Shown piece after piece: positions 15,777 through 22,203 of a stretch of 31,860 bases of DNA. The stretch lies in IMG/VR virus record IMGVR_UViG_3300021511_000002, positions 1-31,860 of that record; one strand, 5' to 3'. A model generated the notes under the pieces. It made no database searches and was not told where the DNA came from. It worked only from the letters and a program-made list of their open reading frames with translations. The DNA comes from a virus. Made by a program: the position numbers and the translations under genes. The first letter of the stretch is position 1; every line of letters begins with the position of its first letter.

Positions 15777-15802
15777 GAACCTGTTGGCAGCCATAGAGTT
15801 AC
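15776..15802 (+). repeat. 27-bp direct repeat, copy 1
   Basis: Begins AGAACCTGTTGGCAGCC and ends GAGTTAC. Differs at two positions from 15854-15880, 78 bases away. Each contains CCTGTTGGCAG, close to the CCTGTTGACAGG palindrome at 13777. Confidence 0.8.
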
Positions 15803-15829
15803 AGGAGAATTTCGCGTAATATGAACACC

Positions 15830-15845
15830 GAAGTGGCTAGTAAGG
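15830..15845 (+). repeat. 16-bp inverted repeat, left arm
   Basis: GAAGTGGCTAGTAAGG; its perfect reverse complement is at 16196-16211. An 11-base version of the right arm also occurs at 16105-16115. Confidence 0.8.
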
Positions 15846-15853
15846 TTTTCGGT

Positions 15854-15880
15854 AGAACCTGTTGGCAGCCAATGAGTTAC
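15854..15880 (+). repeat. 27-bp direct repeat, copy 2
   Basis: See 15776-15802. This copy reads AATGAGTTAC where the first reads ATAGAGTTAC. Confidence 0.8.
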
Positions 15881-16084
15881 GCGAATGTGGGCGGCATTTC
15901 TCCAAAAACACCAATGTTAGTGTATTTTTATATCGGCTAATAGTCACTTTTAGACAATTCATATTAACCCCCCCTGTGCCATCTTATACACTATATACCA
16001 TACTAGGTTTACATAATATATTTTACTAGTATTCATGATTTCAGTAGTATGCCATACCAGATTAAATATAACTCTTTACTATGC

Positions 16085-16133
16085 AAGGACTTAGCCCAGA
16101 TTTTCTTACTAGCCATTTTTTTATTAAGTCCTT
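16085..16133. repeat. Inverted repeat AAGGACTTA / TAAGTCCTT
   Basis: Arms at 16085-16093 and 16125-16133, loop of 31 bases that contains CTTACTAGCCA. It could be a cruciform or protein-binding pair. Confidence 0.55.
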
Positions 16134-16168
16134 CCCCTAAATCGTTGTATAGCATGGAGTTACACACC

Positions 16169-16193
16169 GTGGTCGGCATTAATGGTCGGCATT
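16169..16193 (+). repeat. Tandem GGTCGGCATT boxes, right
   Basis: Two copies (GTGGTCGGCATT and ATGGTCGGCATT) 13 bases apart, inverted relative to 15760-15776. Confidence 0.6.
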
Positions 16194-16195
16194 TT

Positions 16196-16211
16196 CCTTA
16201 CTAGCCACTTC
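16196..16211 (+). repeat. 16-bp inverted repeat, right arm
   Basis: CCTTACTAGCCACTTC, reverse complement of 15830-15845. Confidence 0.8.
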
Positions 16212-16265
16212 CCTAAGCCTTTGCACAGCAAGGACATACCCCACCTGGTGAGCTTTTTTGCACCT

Positions 16266-18467
16266 TTAGAAATCGGGTTCAATAAATTCCTCATTTTCTT
16301 GGTCATTTTCCACAATTTCCTTATTCTGGGTTATTTGCACAGTTTTCCAAATTATCCCCATCACGTATTTGGCTCTTTTCCCGTTCATTTGCACTCGTTT
16401 TATTCGTGCATTTTTCCCACATTCAAGCAACTTCCTGGTAAACCAGGCAATTTCGATATCCTTAGAAGAATAGCTCCTAAAATCTGCATAGAGATCATCA
16501 CATGGGATACCTGCGCCTTCGCCGTCCTCGAGATTATCCAGAAACCAGTCTAGCACTGGATTATCCCGACTGAGGGCGATCATGGTATGCTCTTCATTGT
16601 CTTCGGGGTTTGCCCAGCCGTTTTTGAGAAGGTCAACATAGCCCGCTAGCGCCTGGTTAAGGATTCCTGGCAGTTCCTTTTTGATTTCCGTGATGATTTT
16701 GGTTTCCATGATTTGCTCTTTCTCAGCCCTGAACCGATGTGGGAAATAAATGATCTGAATACGATCCCTCATGGCTTGCTGGCTGAGCAGATACTTGGGT
16801 AGCGAGTTTGCAGTGCAAACGATCTTGGCATGGTTTTTGAATTCTGTGGACATAGCATATAAGGCGCGTCCTGTAATTACGTCGCCGCCGACCAGAGCCT
16901 TTAGGAGTTCGGTATTTTCCAGGCGCTTGCTAGGCAGCTCAGGGGAAAAACACGTGGTCATGTTATGCAGTCGGATTACTTCGCGCTCCTCTTCCAGCAG
17001 CTTATTCAGCGAAACATTCACACAGTTCTTGCCCAATATGGTTTGCATGATATGAACATAGGTGCTCTTGCCCGTTCCAGCGCCGCCGAGCAAGACAAAG
17101 AACTTCTGGAATTTCGTGCTTTTCACGAGACACAACCCGAGCAACTGGTTTAAGGCGCGGTTTTTTTGTGAGTTACCCCCAGCCAATCCGTCAACGATCT
17201 TGTTATAGTAGTGAGCTTTGGCTCGAGAATTATATTCTATATCTATCCCCGCAGTGTGAAACTGCTCTTTTTCTTGCTGATTTCGTGTAAATGTCCACTT
17301 ATTGTTAACAATGCGCAGAATCCCGTTGCGAACCACAACCGTCTCGGGATGCGTGGGCAACTCGTTACGGGCTATATGATTCTCCATGCCAGCTAAGATA
17401 AGCATACGCAATCGGTCTAACCAGGTGTCAGAAAATTGATAGAGCAACATCTCTTGGGACAGCATGGTTTTCAGATTGTCGGTTGAGTAAGGTTGCCAAA
17501 AGTTGGCTTGTTCTGAGAATTTATACGTTGTATTGGGGTTGTTCATGGAAATAAGTTCATTTTTTCGCATGATTTCAAGCGCCATACGGATTATGGGTTT
17601 AAGTGAGCGCTGTTTTTCCACCTGCTTAGCCGCGCTCTGCACTAGCGCCTTGACCTCGCTATCGGGGAGCGGTGGCTTGTTTGTCTTGTGGTTTTCTGCC
17701 CGAATCTGGGCAAGGACAATATCTATGCCAAGAGAAGCGGGTGGTTTGAGCAGATCTTTAGCACGCCCAAACAGGAGCTTGTTTCGCTTGCCTTCTGTTA
17801 CGTTTATTTTGGCACACTTTTTGCGAACTGGAAAGCTGCGAAAATGATAGCGTTCTGTGTGCTGTGTCCATAGCGTGGTATCCACCCCGCGCTTGTGGTT
17901 GCGCGATCCGGGCAGGCGCAAAATACGACTGGAGTTGCGGACGCTCACGTCCACGTCCATGTCAGTCTGATCAAAGATCGTGCCAAGAATGGGGTATAGC
18001 GTGGAAAAAAGGTAGTCAGTAGCCTGTTGCGGAGTGAGTGCAGCGCGTAACAGCCAGATCGCCTGTATCCCTGCGCCAGTGTGTAGGATATAGTTCGGGG
18101 TTGGCACGTCTTCGTCTTCTATGATTAAATTGCCATAGTATAATGCAGCACCTGTATCAATTGGTTGGTGTCCAGCACTGTCTATATCGCACCACAGCGA
18201 AGTAATCTCATGGACGTCTATATCTTTGCCCCCTGAGTATGGATTGCTTGGCAGGACAGCCCTTCTGTTGACGCCATAATAGACATTCTTTTTTGAAACT
18301 TCAAGCCAATTATTGATTAACCACTGGTTGCAGATTTTAGGCGTTTTAAAATAAAATTGCTCACCTCGCTGAAAATGTCCTTCACGCATAAAAGCAAGCT
18401 CTATATAACCCTTAACCTGCGCTGGAAAAACGTTCTTTAAAAATTGCGTATATTGTGTGTCTTCCAT
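16266..18467 (-). CDS. Primase-polymerase / D5-like SF3 helicase fusion
   Basis: 733 residues. The N-terminal AEP-like primase has LWCDIDSAG (residues ~96-104, catalytic Asp pair), a HTGAGIQAIW motif (~134-143) and RILRLPGSRNHK (~182-193). The C-terminal D5-N/SF3 helicase has Walker A LGGAGTGKSTYVHIMQTIL (~458), ETLLKALVGGD-like NTELLKALVGGDVITGRALY and sensor-like KIVCTANSLPKY. It would unwind DNA and prime replication. I start it at 18467 because AAGGAATTCTCTAATG gives a ribosome site just downstream of the previous stop. The frame is open a further 73 codons upstream, but that stretch overlaps another gene and looks non-coding. Two sigma-54-like motifs are embedded (16825, 17809). Confidence 0.92.
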   Translation of the reverse strand: MEDTQYTQFLKNVFPAQVKGYIELAFMREGHFQRGEQFYFKTPKICNQWLINNWLEVSKKNVYYGVNRRAVLPSNPYSGGKDIDVHEITSLWCDIDSAGHQPIDTGAALYYGNLIIEDEDVPTPNYILHTGAGIQAIWLLRAALTPQQATDYLFSTLYPILGTIFDQTDMDVDVSVRNSSRILRLPGSRNHKRGVDTTLWTQHTERYHFRSFPVRKKCAKINVTEGKRNKLLFGRAKDLLKPPASLGIDIVLAQIRAENHKTNKPPLPDSEVKALVQSAAKQVEKQRSLKPIIRMALEIMRKNELISMNNPNTTYKFSEQANFWQPYSTDNLKTMLSQEMLLYQFSDTWLDRLRMLILAGMENHIARNELPTHPETVVVRNGILRIVNNKWTFTRNQQEKEQFHTAGIDIEYNSRAKAHYYNKIVDGLAGGNSQKNRALNQLLGLCLVKSTKFQKFFVLLGGAGTGKSTYVHIMQTILGKNCVNVSLNKLLEEEREVIRLHNMTTCFSPELPSKRLENTELLKALVGGDVITGRALYAMSTEFKNHAKIVCTANSLPKYLLSQQAMRDRIQIIYFPHRFRAEKEQIMETKIITEIKKELPGILNQALAGYVDLLKNGWANPEDNEEHTMIALSRDNPVLDWFLDNLEDGEGAGIPCDDLYADFRSYSSKDIEIAWFTRKLLECGKNARIKRVQMNGKRAKYVMGIIWKTVQITQNKEIVENDQENEEFIEPDF
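16825..16842 (+). promoter_or_regulatory. Oriented sigma-54-like motif
   Basis: TTGGCATGGTTTTTGAAT, within the helicase domain. The coding strand reads FKNHAK. Confidence 0.45.
17809..17826 (+). promoter_or_regulatory. Oriented sigma-54-like motif
   Basis: TTGGCACACTTTTTGCGA keeps both invariant GG and GC. The coding strand reads RKKCAK. Confidence 0.5.
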
Positions 18468-18478
18468 TAGAGAATTCC

Positions 18479-18880
18479 TTAAATGTTGACCAAAAAAGAC
18501 AGACAAGTTTCTATGATGAGCTCCAGTTCCCCGTTGTTTTTCATTACCCCCTGCGTTATATGTCTTAAGCGGTATACGTATCCGTAGGCGTGCTTTAGAT
18601 TTTGGCACGGTTCTTGCTTGTCTAAATTTATTGGCGTTAGCCAAGTTTCTGCAGTCCGCAGGCAGCAAGCGGCTACCTGTGCGCATTCTGATCGCGCCAT
18701 TTTTTTCAACGCGCCTTGATATTTATTTTTATCCATTCTAATGCACGCGTTAACAAATTCATCAAGCTCAATTAAAATAATGCCTAAAGACATCTCAACG
18801 GAGAGGTGCTCATCGGGATGCTTCGCTTTTGCATGTTGTAATTCTTCCCTAATTAACGCTTTGGCTTGTATTTCGTTCAT
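18479..18880 (-). CDS. MazG-like nucleotide pyrophosphohydrolase candidate
   Basis: 133 residues, all-helical. The central pattern SLGIILIELDEF...ARSECAQVAACCLRTAETW resembles phage MazG-like proteins (E-x-x-E on one helix, then E...QVAA on the next), which hydrolyse nucleoside triphosphates to control pools. The acidic set is incomplete compared with classical MazG (ExxE12-28ExxD), so this is tentative. It overlaps the upstream gene by four bases (ATGA), with AAGGAG ahead of it. A perfect sigma-54-like motif (18602) lies inside, antisense. Confidence 0.5.
   Translation of the reverse strand: MNEIQAKALIREELQHAKAKHPDEHLSVEMSLGIILIELDEFVNACIRMDKNKYQGALKKMARSECAQVAACCLRTAETWLTPINLDKQEPCQNLKHAYGYVYRLRHITQGVMKNNGELELIIETCLSFLVNI
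18602..18619 (+). promoter_or_regulatory. Oriented sigma-54-like motif, best match
   Basis: TTGGCACGGTTCTTGCTT matches the textbook -24/-12 sequence (TGGCACG-N4-TTGCT) at every conserved position. It is embedded in the MazG-like gene, antisense, encoding QEPCQN on the other strand. Confidence 0.6.
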
Positions 18881-19254
18881 TGTGCACTCCTTTGTTTTGC
18901 CAACTGTTCCACCGATTCTTTCGTGTAGTATGGTTTTCCAAACATGAACACGCGTACCAATATGCCATCAAGGATTAACTGGGATAGATTCCGATAGTCA
19001 ATATGGGTTAAGTGTTTCATCTGTTTAGAGGTATAGCTCTGATCGCGTATTTTTTTAATTCTTAATGCTTCTTTATGTGGGATTTCCCAACGCTGTTGTA
19101 AATAATTAAATTTGGCGTCCAGCTCGTAGGTCACCGCGCCGTCTAGCCCCACATGATAATAATGCAGCCAAATCCTTGTTCGTGCTTTTCTAATTCCTAT
19201 TAGCTGGCTAAATTGTTGGAGCGTGAGCATTTTTGGCATGGTTTTTGATTCCAT
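18877..19254 (-). CDS. Helix-turn-helix-like hypothetical protein
   Basis: 125 residues starting MESKTMPKMLTLQQF, chosen because AAGGAGAAAAAAG precedes that ATG (an upstream GTG/ATG extension lacks a ribosome site). The segment LTLQQFSQLIGIRKARTRIWLHYY resembles a MerR/Xis-type or phage regulatory HTH. The C-terminus has a second helical unit (HLTHIDYRNLSQLILDGILV). It is the only clear DNA-binding-like candidate beside the repeat-rich gap at 19.3-19.9 kb, so it could be the regulator of those sites. That is inference only. Confidence 0.6.
   Translation of the reverse strand: MESKTMPKMLTLQQFSQLIGIRKARTRIWLHYYHVGLDGAVTYELDAKFNYLQQRWEIPHKEALRIKKIRDQSYTSKQMKHLTHIDYRNLSQLILDGILVRVFMFGKPYYTKESVEQLAKQRSAQ
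19233..19250 (+). promoter_or_regulatory. Oriented sigma-54-like motif
   Basis: TTGGCATGGTTTTTGATT overlaps the first codons (SKTMPK) of the HTH-like gene. Confidence 0.45.
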
Positions 19255-19385
19255 CTTTTTTCTCCTTAAATTAGTGTTTCCGCTTCCGCGAAGACATCTC
19301 CACATATGATATAGTTTTCCATTGGTTTATTCATTTCAGGATGCTAACGATTATATCGTTTTCCCTTGAAAACGTGCATTCTGGC

Positions 19386-19403
19386 TTGGCACGGTTCTTG
19401 ACC
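19386..19403 (+). promoter_or_regulatory. Oriented sigma-54-like motif
   Basis: TTGGCACGGTTCTTGACC, in non-coding DNA 35 bases before the first R1 repeat of this cluster. Anything transcribed from it would run through all four repeats and the hairpin region. Confidence 0.5.
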
Positions 19404-19429
19404 TGGAGCAGCTTCTAAAAAGTGCCCAA

Positions 19430-19621
19430 AACGATGACGCTATAGCGTGGTTTGCGAACAGAAACCCTGCAACCCGTTGAGACACAATCCCTTGCGCAGC
19501 AATAACGATATATCGTGGTTTGCGGGGTCTTTTGCTGTAACCCACTACAAGCCAAACGCTTACGAAACAGTAACGATATATCGTGGTTTGCGGCTTTCCG
19601 ATGACGCTATAGCGTGCTTTG
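19430..19621 (+). repeat. Palindromic repeat R1, cluster of four
   Basis: Copies at 19430-19458 and 19598-19621 carry GATGACGCTATAGCGT; copies at 19501-19525 and 19569-19593 carry TAACGATATATCGTGGTTTG. Each has a 10-12-base palindrome centred on TATA, followed by GGTTTGCG (GCTTTGTG in the last). If transcribed, each can fold as a short hairpin with outer AAAC/GTTT pairing. Confidence 0.75.
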
Positions 19622-19745
19622 TGTTTTTTGGTTCTATAAGCGGGTTCGCAAGGGGTTTTAGAAAAATGCCGCCATAACCCCTTGCCTACTAACAGGTTAT
19701 GGCATGCGCGAAAGAAAGTTGTTTTCATGCATAGAAAAAGTGCCC

Positions 19746-19880
19746 GCAAACCCGCATGGCTTCGTGGTTTATATAAGCCCGTAGAATGATTTTCTAATGT
19801 TATGGTATTAGAAAACGGACAAACTCGCTTAGCGTGGGTTTTTGGGCTGCTTACGGGCTTTTGGGCTTTTTTGGTGCAAA
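19746..19880 (+). ncRNA. Possible structured RNA or terminator complex
   Basis: Nested complementarity: AAGCCCGTA (19775-19783) pairs with TACGGGCTT (19852-19860). Inside are GATTTTCTAAT/ATTAGAAAAC (19788-19816) and a CGC/GCG hairpin (19826-19836). Before it is AAACCCGCATGGCTTCGTGGTTT, another AAAC/GTTT hairpin. The plus strand then reads GGGCTTTTTTGG, a weak terminator end. No homology known to me; inference from pairing only. Confidence 0.3.
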
Positions 19881-19886
19881 AGAGTT

Positions 19887-19904
19887 TCGGCACGGTTTTT
19901 GTTA
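19887..19904 (+). promoter_or_regulatory. Oriented sigma-54-like motif
   Basis: TCGGCACGGTTTTTGTTA lies between the hairpin region and the stop of the 19908-20210 gene. Confidence 0.45.
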
Positions 19905-19907
19905 CCA

Positions 19908-20210
19908 CTACAGAATCCCTTCCAATTTCAACGCCTCCCGCAGTTCTTTCTCCATTGCCAAAAATTCATCTGGACTAGAACTATATGCAACGTTTGCGCA
20001 ATAATAGTCCAGATAACATCCGATGCCCGTTAGATCGGCAGTCAATGCTCCCAACGAACGGAAGCCGATTGGGCACACATCATGATTCGCAAAATACAAC
20101 CAAAACGCGTATCCCATCTCTTTATCATTTTCTAGTAGAATTTCGCAATGCTTTTTGGCGAGAGTTTCAAATAAATCAATCCACTTTTCGGTCTTATTTT
20201 TTGTTACCAT
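19908..20210 (-). CDS. Hypothetical protein
   Basis: 100 residues, not recognised. Acidic, helical N-terminus (WIDLFETLAKKHCEILLENDKE), a central Cys/aromatic part (YFANHDVCPIGF, GCYLDYYCANV) and a helical C-terminus (AMEKELREALKLEGIL). Good ribosome site (AAAGGAG). It is the last gene before the 19.3-19.9 kb non-coding gap. Confidence 0.75.
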   Translation of the reverse strand: MVTKNKTEKWIDLFETLAKKHCEILLENDKEMGYAFWLYFANHDVCPIGFRSLGALTADLTGIGCYLDYYCANVAYSSSPDEFLAMEKELREALKLEGIL

Positions 20211-20271
20211 TCTGGATACTCCTTTCGGTTTTTCAATTCTTTTAGGATACGATTTTGGTTCTATTCATTAT

Positions 20272-20349
20272 TCACCATGCCTTGCTAATAGTCATATTTG
20301 GATGTTTTCCTATCCATTGTTGCTCTTTTAAGAATTTAGGCGTCTCCAT
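20272..20349 (-). CDS. Micro-ORF (25 aa)
   Basis: ATG overlaps the stop of the preceding 48-residue gene (TAATG) and is preceded by AAAGGAG. Product METPKFLKEQQWIGKHPNM plus six residues; unknown. The strong ribosome site and coupling are the only support. Confidence 0.4.
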   Translation of the reverse strand: METPKFLKEQQWIGKHPNMTISKAW

Positions 20350-20495
20350 TATTCACTCTCCTTTGATTCGAAATATTCACATTTGGGGTTACCGTTCTTA
20401 AGCCATTCCTTATAATACATGCAATAGAGGCGTAAATTCAAAAATTGTGCAAAAGTGCATGCTGCACATTTCCAATTCTTAGATGTCGTTTTCAT
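20349..20495 (-). CDS. Small Cys-rich protein (48 aa), zinc-binding candidate
   Basis: MKTTSKNWKCAACTFAQFL... with Cys at 10, 13, 25 and 39 (WKCAAC, LYCMYY, PKCEYF), a possible single zinc site. Ribosome site AAAGGAAATG. Lies in a run of tiny genes and shares its Cys-rich, aromatic character with the next gene upstream. Confidence 0.6.
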   Translation of the reverse strand: MKTTSKNWKCAACTFAQFLNLRLYCMYYKEWLKNGNPKCEYFESKESE

Positions 20496-20498
20496 TAT

Positions 20499-20723
20499 TC
20501 ATTTCCTTTCTTTTGGGGTGTCTTCGCTCCCCATGCGTTTTTTTGATTGTATGCGGAAAAGGAAGTCTATCAAAACCCTTCTGAGCGCACTCAACGCTAT
20601 GTAGGCGTGTTTTACATTCTCGGGCGTGTAGCACTCGGTCTGCATGTGGGTTGTTCCCCAGCATACACATTCACCTTTTTCATAATTTCTACAATTCCAG
20701 CATCCGTTACCCTTTTTCTTCAT
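20499..20723 (-). CDS. Small Cys-rich protein (74 aa), zinc-ribbon-like
   Basis: Starts MKKKGNGCWNCRNYEKGECV followed by CWG...ECYTPENV: five Cys in the first 35 residues, in the CxxC-x7-CxC...C spacing seen in small phage zinc proteins. The C-terminal half is basic and helical (RRVLIDFLFRIQSKKRMG). Ribosome site GGGGGAGG. Function unknown. Confidence 0.65.
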   Translation of the reverse strand: MKKKGNGCWNCRNYEKGECVCWGTTHMQTECYTPENVKHAYIALSALRRVLIDFLFRIQSKKRMGSEDTPKERK

Positions 20724-20735
20724 TCTTCCTCCCCC

Positions 20736-20867
20736 TTAGCGCATCAGCGCGGTTATAACAAAATCTATGCCAAACTCTAGAAACAACCATGCCCCCCCGC
20801 AGCCTAGTGCGATTCCGACCAACACTCCGATCAGCAGCGTGGTCGCAGTGCGCTTGCGCAGGTTCAT
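20736..20867 (-). CDS. Small membrane protein (43 aa)
   Basis: MNLRKRTATTLLIGVLVGIA followed by LGCGGAWLFLEFGIDFVITALMR: a basic N-terminus then one transmembrane segment with a small-residue GCGG motif. ATG overlaps the stop of the upstream gene (TATGA), preceded by GGGAGG. Could be an inhibitor or superinfection-exclusion type micro-protein, but there is no direct evidence. Confidence 0.6.
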   Translation of the reverse strand: MNLRKRTATTLLIGVLVGIALGCGGAWLFLEFGIDFVITALMR

Positions 20868-21094
20868 ACCTCCCACCCCTCAGTCAGCTCATAGATCCAA
20901 TAGCCCATCTCGTCTTTCCAGCGGCGCACCTCCCCGCGCTTGTGCATGCGCTTTAAAAGTGCTCTCAACACAGACATGCTTAAGTTCTCGCAATGATACC
21001 ACAGCCCACGTAGGGTTACCCCCCCCTCCCCAATCAGCGCTGCGTTGTTCATATGGTTACGGACTGTTTTTCTTGCTTTTGACATTTTTTTCAT
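20864..21094 (-). CDS. Winged-helix-like hypothetical protein
   Basis: 76 residues: NHMNNAALIGEGGVTLRGLW, then CENLSMSVLRALLKRMHKRG and EVRRWKDEMGYWIYELTEGW. The order helix, helix-turn-helix, then a beta-wing (VRRWKDEMGYWIYEL) suggests a DNA-binding winged helix of the kind used for phage regulators. Ribosome site GGAGATAAG. Confidence 0.6.
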   Translation of the reverse strand: MKKMSKARKTVRNHMNNAALIGEGGVTLRGLWYHCENLSMSVLRALLKRMHKRGEVRRWKDEMGYWIYELTEGWEV

Positions 21095-21109
21095 TATCTT
21101 ATCTCCTTT

Positions 21110-21517
21110 TTAAAACAATGTAAAATTCTCATTAGACATGTTTTGCACTTCATTCCATTCAGAAACCCACGCCGCGATTTCGCGTCTAAAATAGATACCC
21201 ACTACAGACCTATGGCATTCATTGACATTTTTCTCATGGCAAAATAGAAACAATTTGTCAACGTCTAACCGCAATATATGCTTGACAGACATAATAGCTT
21301 CAGTATCAATCAGTTGTTGCATAAAGCGCCTGCGAAAAGAATCACCTAAGCCATGCTGCTTACCATATTTTTGTAGTCGTTTACTGGGCATCAACTGAAC
21401 TAACTCAGGGATCGCAGCATAGTCTGGAGTGTATCTTGCTATGCTGTATTTTAGGGCTTTGGGATATATCTTTTGAATTTTGTCAAGCAACCCAAAATAG
21501 CTAGTGTAAATTATCAT
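21110..21517 (-). CDS. DUF488 family protein
   Basis: 135 residues. It starts IIYTSYFGLLDKI and ends the core with FLFCHEKNVNECHRSVVG, the characteristic DUF488 motif (C..EK....CHR). The family's biochemical role is not settled. Between ERCC4 nuclease and HTH genes in the early operon it is probably part of DNA metabolism or host takeover. Confidence 0.85.
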   Translation of the reverse strand: MIIYTSYFGLLDKIQKIYPKALKYSIARYTPDYAAIPELVQLMPSKRLQKYGKQHGLGDSFRRRFMQQLIDTEAIMSVKHILRLDVDKLFLFCHEKNVNECHRSVVGIYFRREIAAWVSEWNEVQNMSNENFTLF

Positions 21518-21538
21518 TTTTGCAATTCCTTATTTTTT

Positions 21539-22051
21539 TTAACCTTTTTCCACCGAAGTGTTACTTTGTCTACCATTTCTTATTCTCCTTAGTGCATTAG
21601 CACGTTTATAATGTAATTTCAACATTTTCCAGGCTAACTCATTGGCTATCATGCGGTTGCCCGCTAAGTAGATCGGCATGCCATACTTTTTTTGCCATAA
21701 ATAGACTGTTCCGATTACCGAATGGGTGTGTATATGAGATATATAGTTATGATCTAAAACATCTTCCCATGACCCCTCAATAATACATACCAGCATGGTT
21801 TGGCTTTCTTGCGCACGTTCATATTCACGGGCAAACCTGGCACGGTTTTTGCCTATAGATTGACAAAAATCATCAAGTGTTTTACGTTCAATTGCCAGGT
21901 CTAGATAGTCAGCAAGAGCATAATCCCCGACGTCTAGCTTGCGGATTTCTACAACAGCTTGCGGAAATTCCCATGCCAACTGCTCCCTAGTGTCCACGAT
22001 GATTTTTATGCGCGGGGGCGTAACCCCCGCAGTATCAAAGAGTTGGCTCAT
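21539..22051 (-). CDS. ERCC4-domain nuclease
   Basis: 170 residues. Nuclease core: IKIIVDTREQ (first acidic strand), LDVGDYALADYLDLAIERKTLDDF (GDY...ERKxxxD catalytic signature) and MLVCIIEG. The XPF/ERCC4 fold cleaves branched or flap DNA; stand-alone phage forms act in recombination or replication repair. ATG overlaps the preceding stop (ATGA). One sigma-54-like motif (21837) lies inside, antisense. Confidence 0.9.
   Translation of the reverse strand: MSQLFDTAGVTPPRIKIIVDTREQLAWEFPQAVVEIRKLDVGDYALADYLDLAIERKTLDDFCQSIGKNRARFAREYERAQESQTMLVCIIEGSWEDVLDHNYISHIHTHSVIGTVYLWQKKYGMPIYLAGNRMIANELAWKMLKLHYKRANALRRIRNGRQSNTSVEKG
21837..21854 (+). promoter_or_regulatory. Oriented sigma-54-like motif, strong match
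   Basis: CTGGCACGGTTTTTGCCT has perfect TGGCACG-N4-TTGC spacing. It overlaps the codons GKNRAR just after the catalytic ERK motif of the nuclease gene. Confidence 0.55.
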
Positions 22052-22191
22052 TCGAAGGCAGCTTGAATAAACTGTTCCAAGAACTTACCTACTAGCATTT
22101 GCTCTTTTGCGGCTTCCTCTTTGATTTTATATCTAGTTTGGTCAGAACATGGAAAACTCATCATTTTAATCTTTTGTGGAATATTTTTCAT
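22048..22191 (-). CDS. Small hypothetical protein (47 aa), ribbon-helix-helix-like
   Basis: MKNIPQKIKMMSFPCSDQTR... followed by YKIKEEAAKEQMLVGKFLEQ and FIQAAFE. One short strand then two helices resemble an Arc/MetJ-type repressor, weakly. Very strong ribosome site (AGGGGAGG) and coupling to the ERCC4 gene. Confidence 0.6.
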   Translation of the reverse strand: MKNIPQKIKMMSFPCSDQTRYKIKEEAAKEQMLVGKFLEQFIQAAFE

Positions 22192-22203
22192 TTTTCACCT
22201 CCC

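Larger units (their letters stand above)
15635..16265. other. Repeat-rich non-coding region between early and late blocks (origin/promoter/pac candidate)
   Basis: 630 bases with no convincing gene. Contents: a 27-base direct repeat (15776-15802 and 15854-15880, 25/27 identical); a perfect 16-base inverted repeat (15830-15845 / 16196-16211); GGTCGGCATT boxes in opposite orientations near both ends; an AAGGACTTA/TAAGTCCTT inverted pair; and an AT-rich centre (15980-16080). Two weak overlapping minus-strand frames (25 and 41 codons, the second starting MNCLKVTISRYK near 15966) exist but extend into the repeats. Confidence 0.7.
19255..19907. other. Repeat- and hairpin-rich non-coding region
   Basis: About 650 bases with no credible gene. 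It holds four clear R1 repeats (19430-19458, 19501-19525, 19569-19593, 19598-19621), a diverged one (19343-19365), two sigma-54-like motifs (19386, 19887) and a strongly folded stretch (19745-19880). The minus strand is open for 185 codons here, but the translation is Arg/Lys/Ser/Cys/Phe-rich without domain character and is made of repeat sequence. Confidence 0.65.

Noticed and set aside
15776-15880. CRISPR-like repeat pair
   Set aside because: Only two repeat units with no array; the Cas4-like gene elsewhere is part of a recombination module, not an adaptation operon.
18468-18686. N-terminal extension of the primase-helicase (73 codons)
   Set aside because: Overlaps the MazG-like gene in another frame; translation is Arg-rich and unlike primases; a proper ribosome site exists at 18467.
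19351-19908. 185-codon minus-strand open frame
   Set aside because: GTG start, repeat-derived sequence, basic/Cys/Phe-rich translation with no domain character; palindromes fall inside it. Treated as non-coding.
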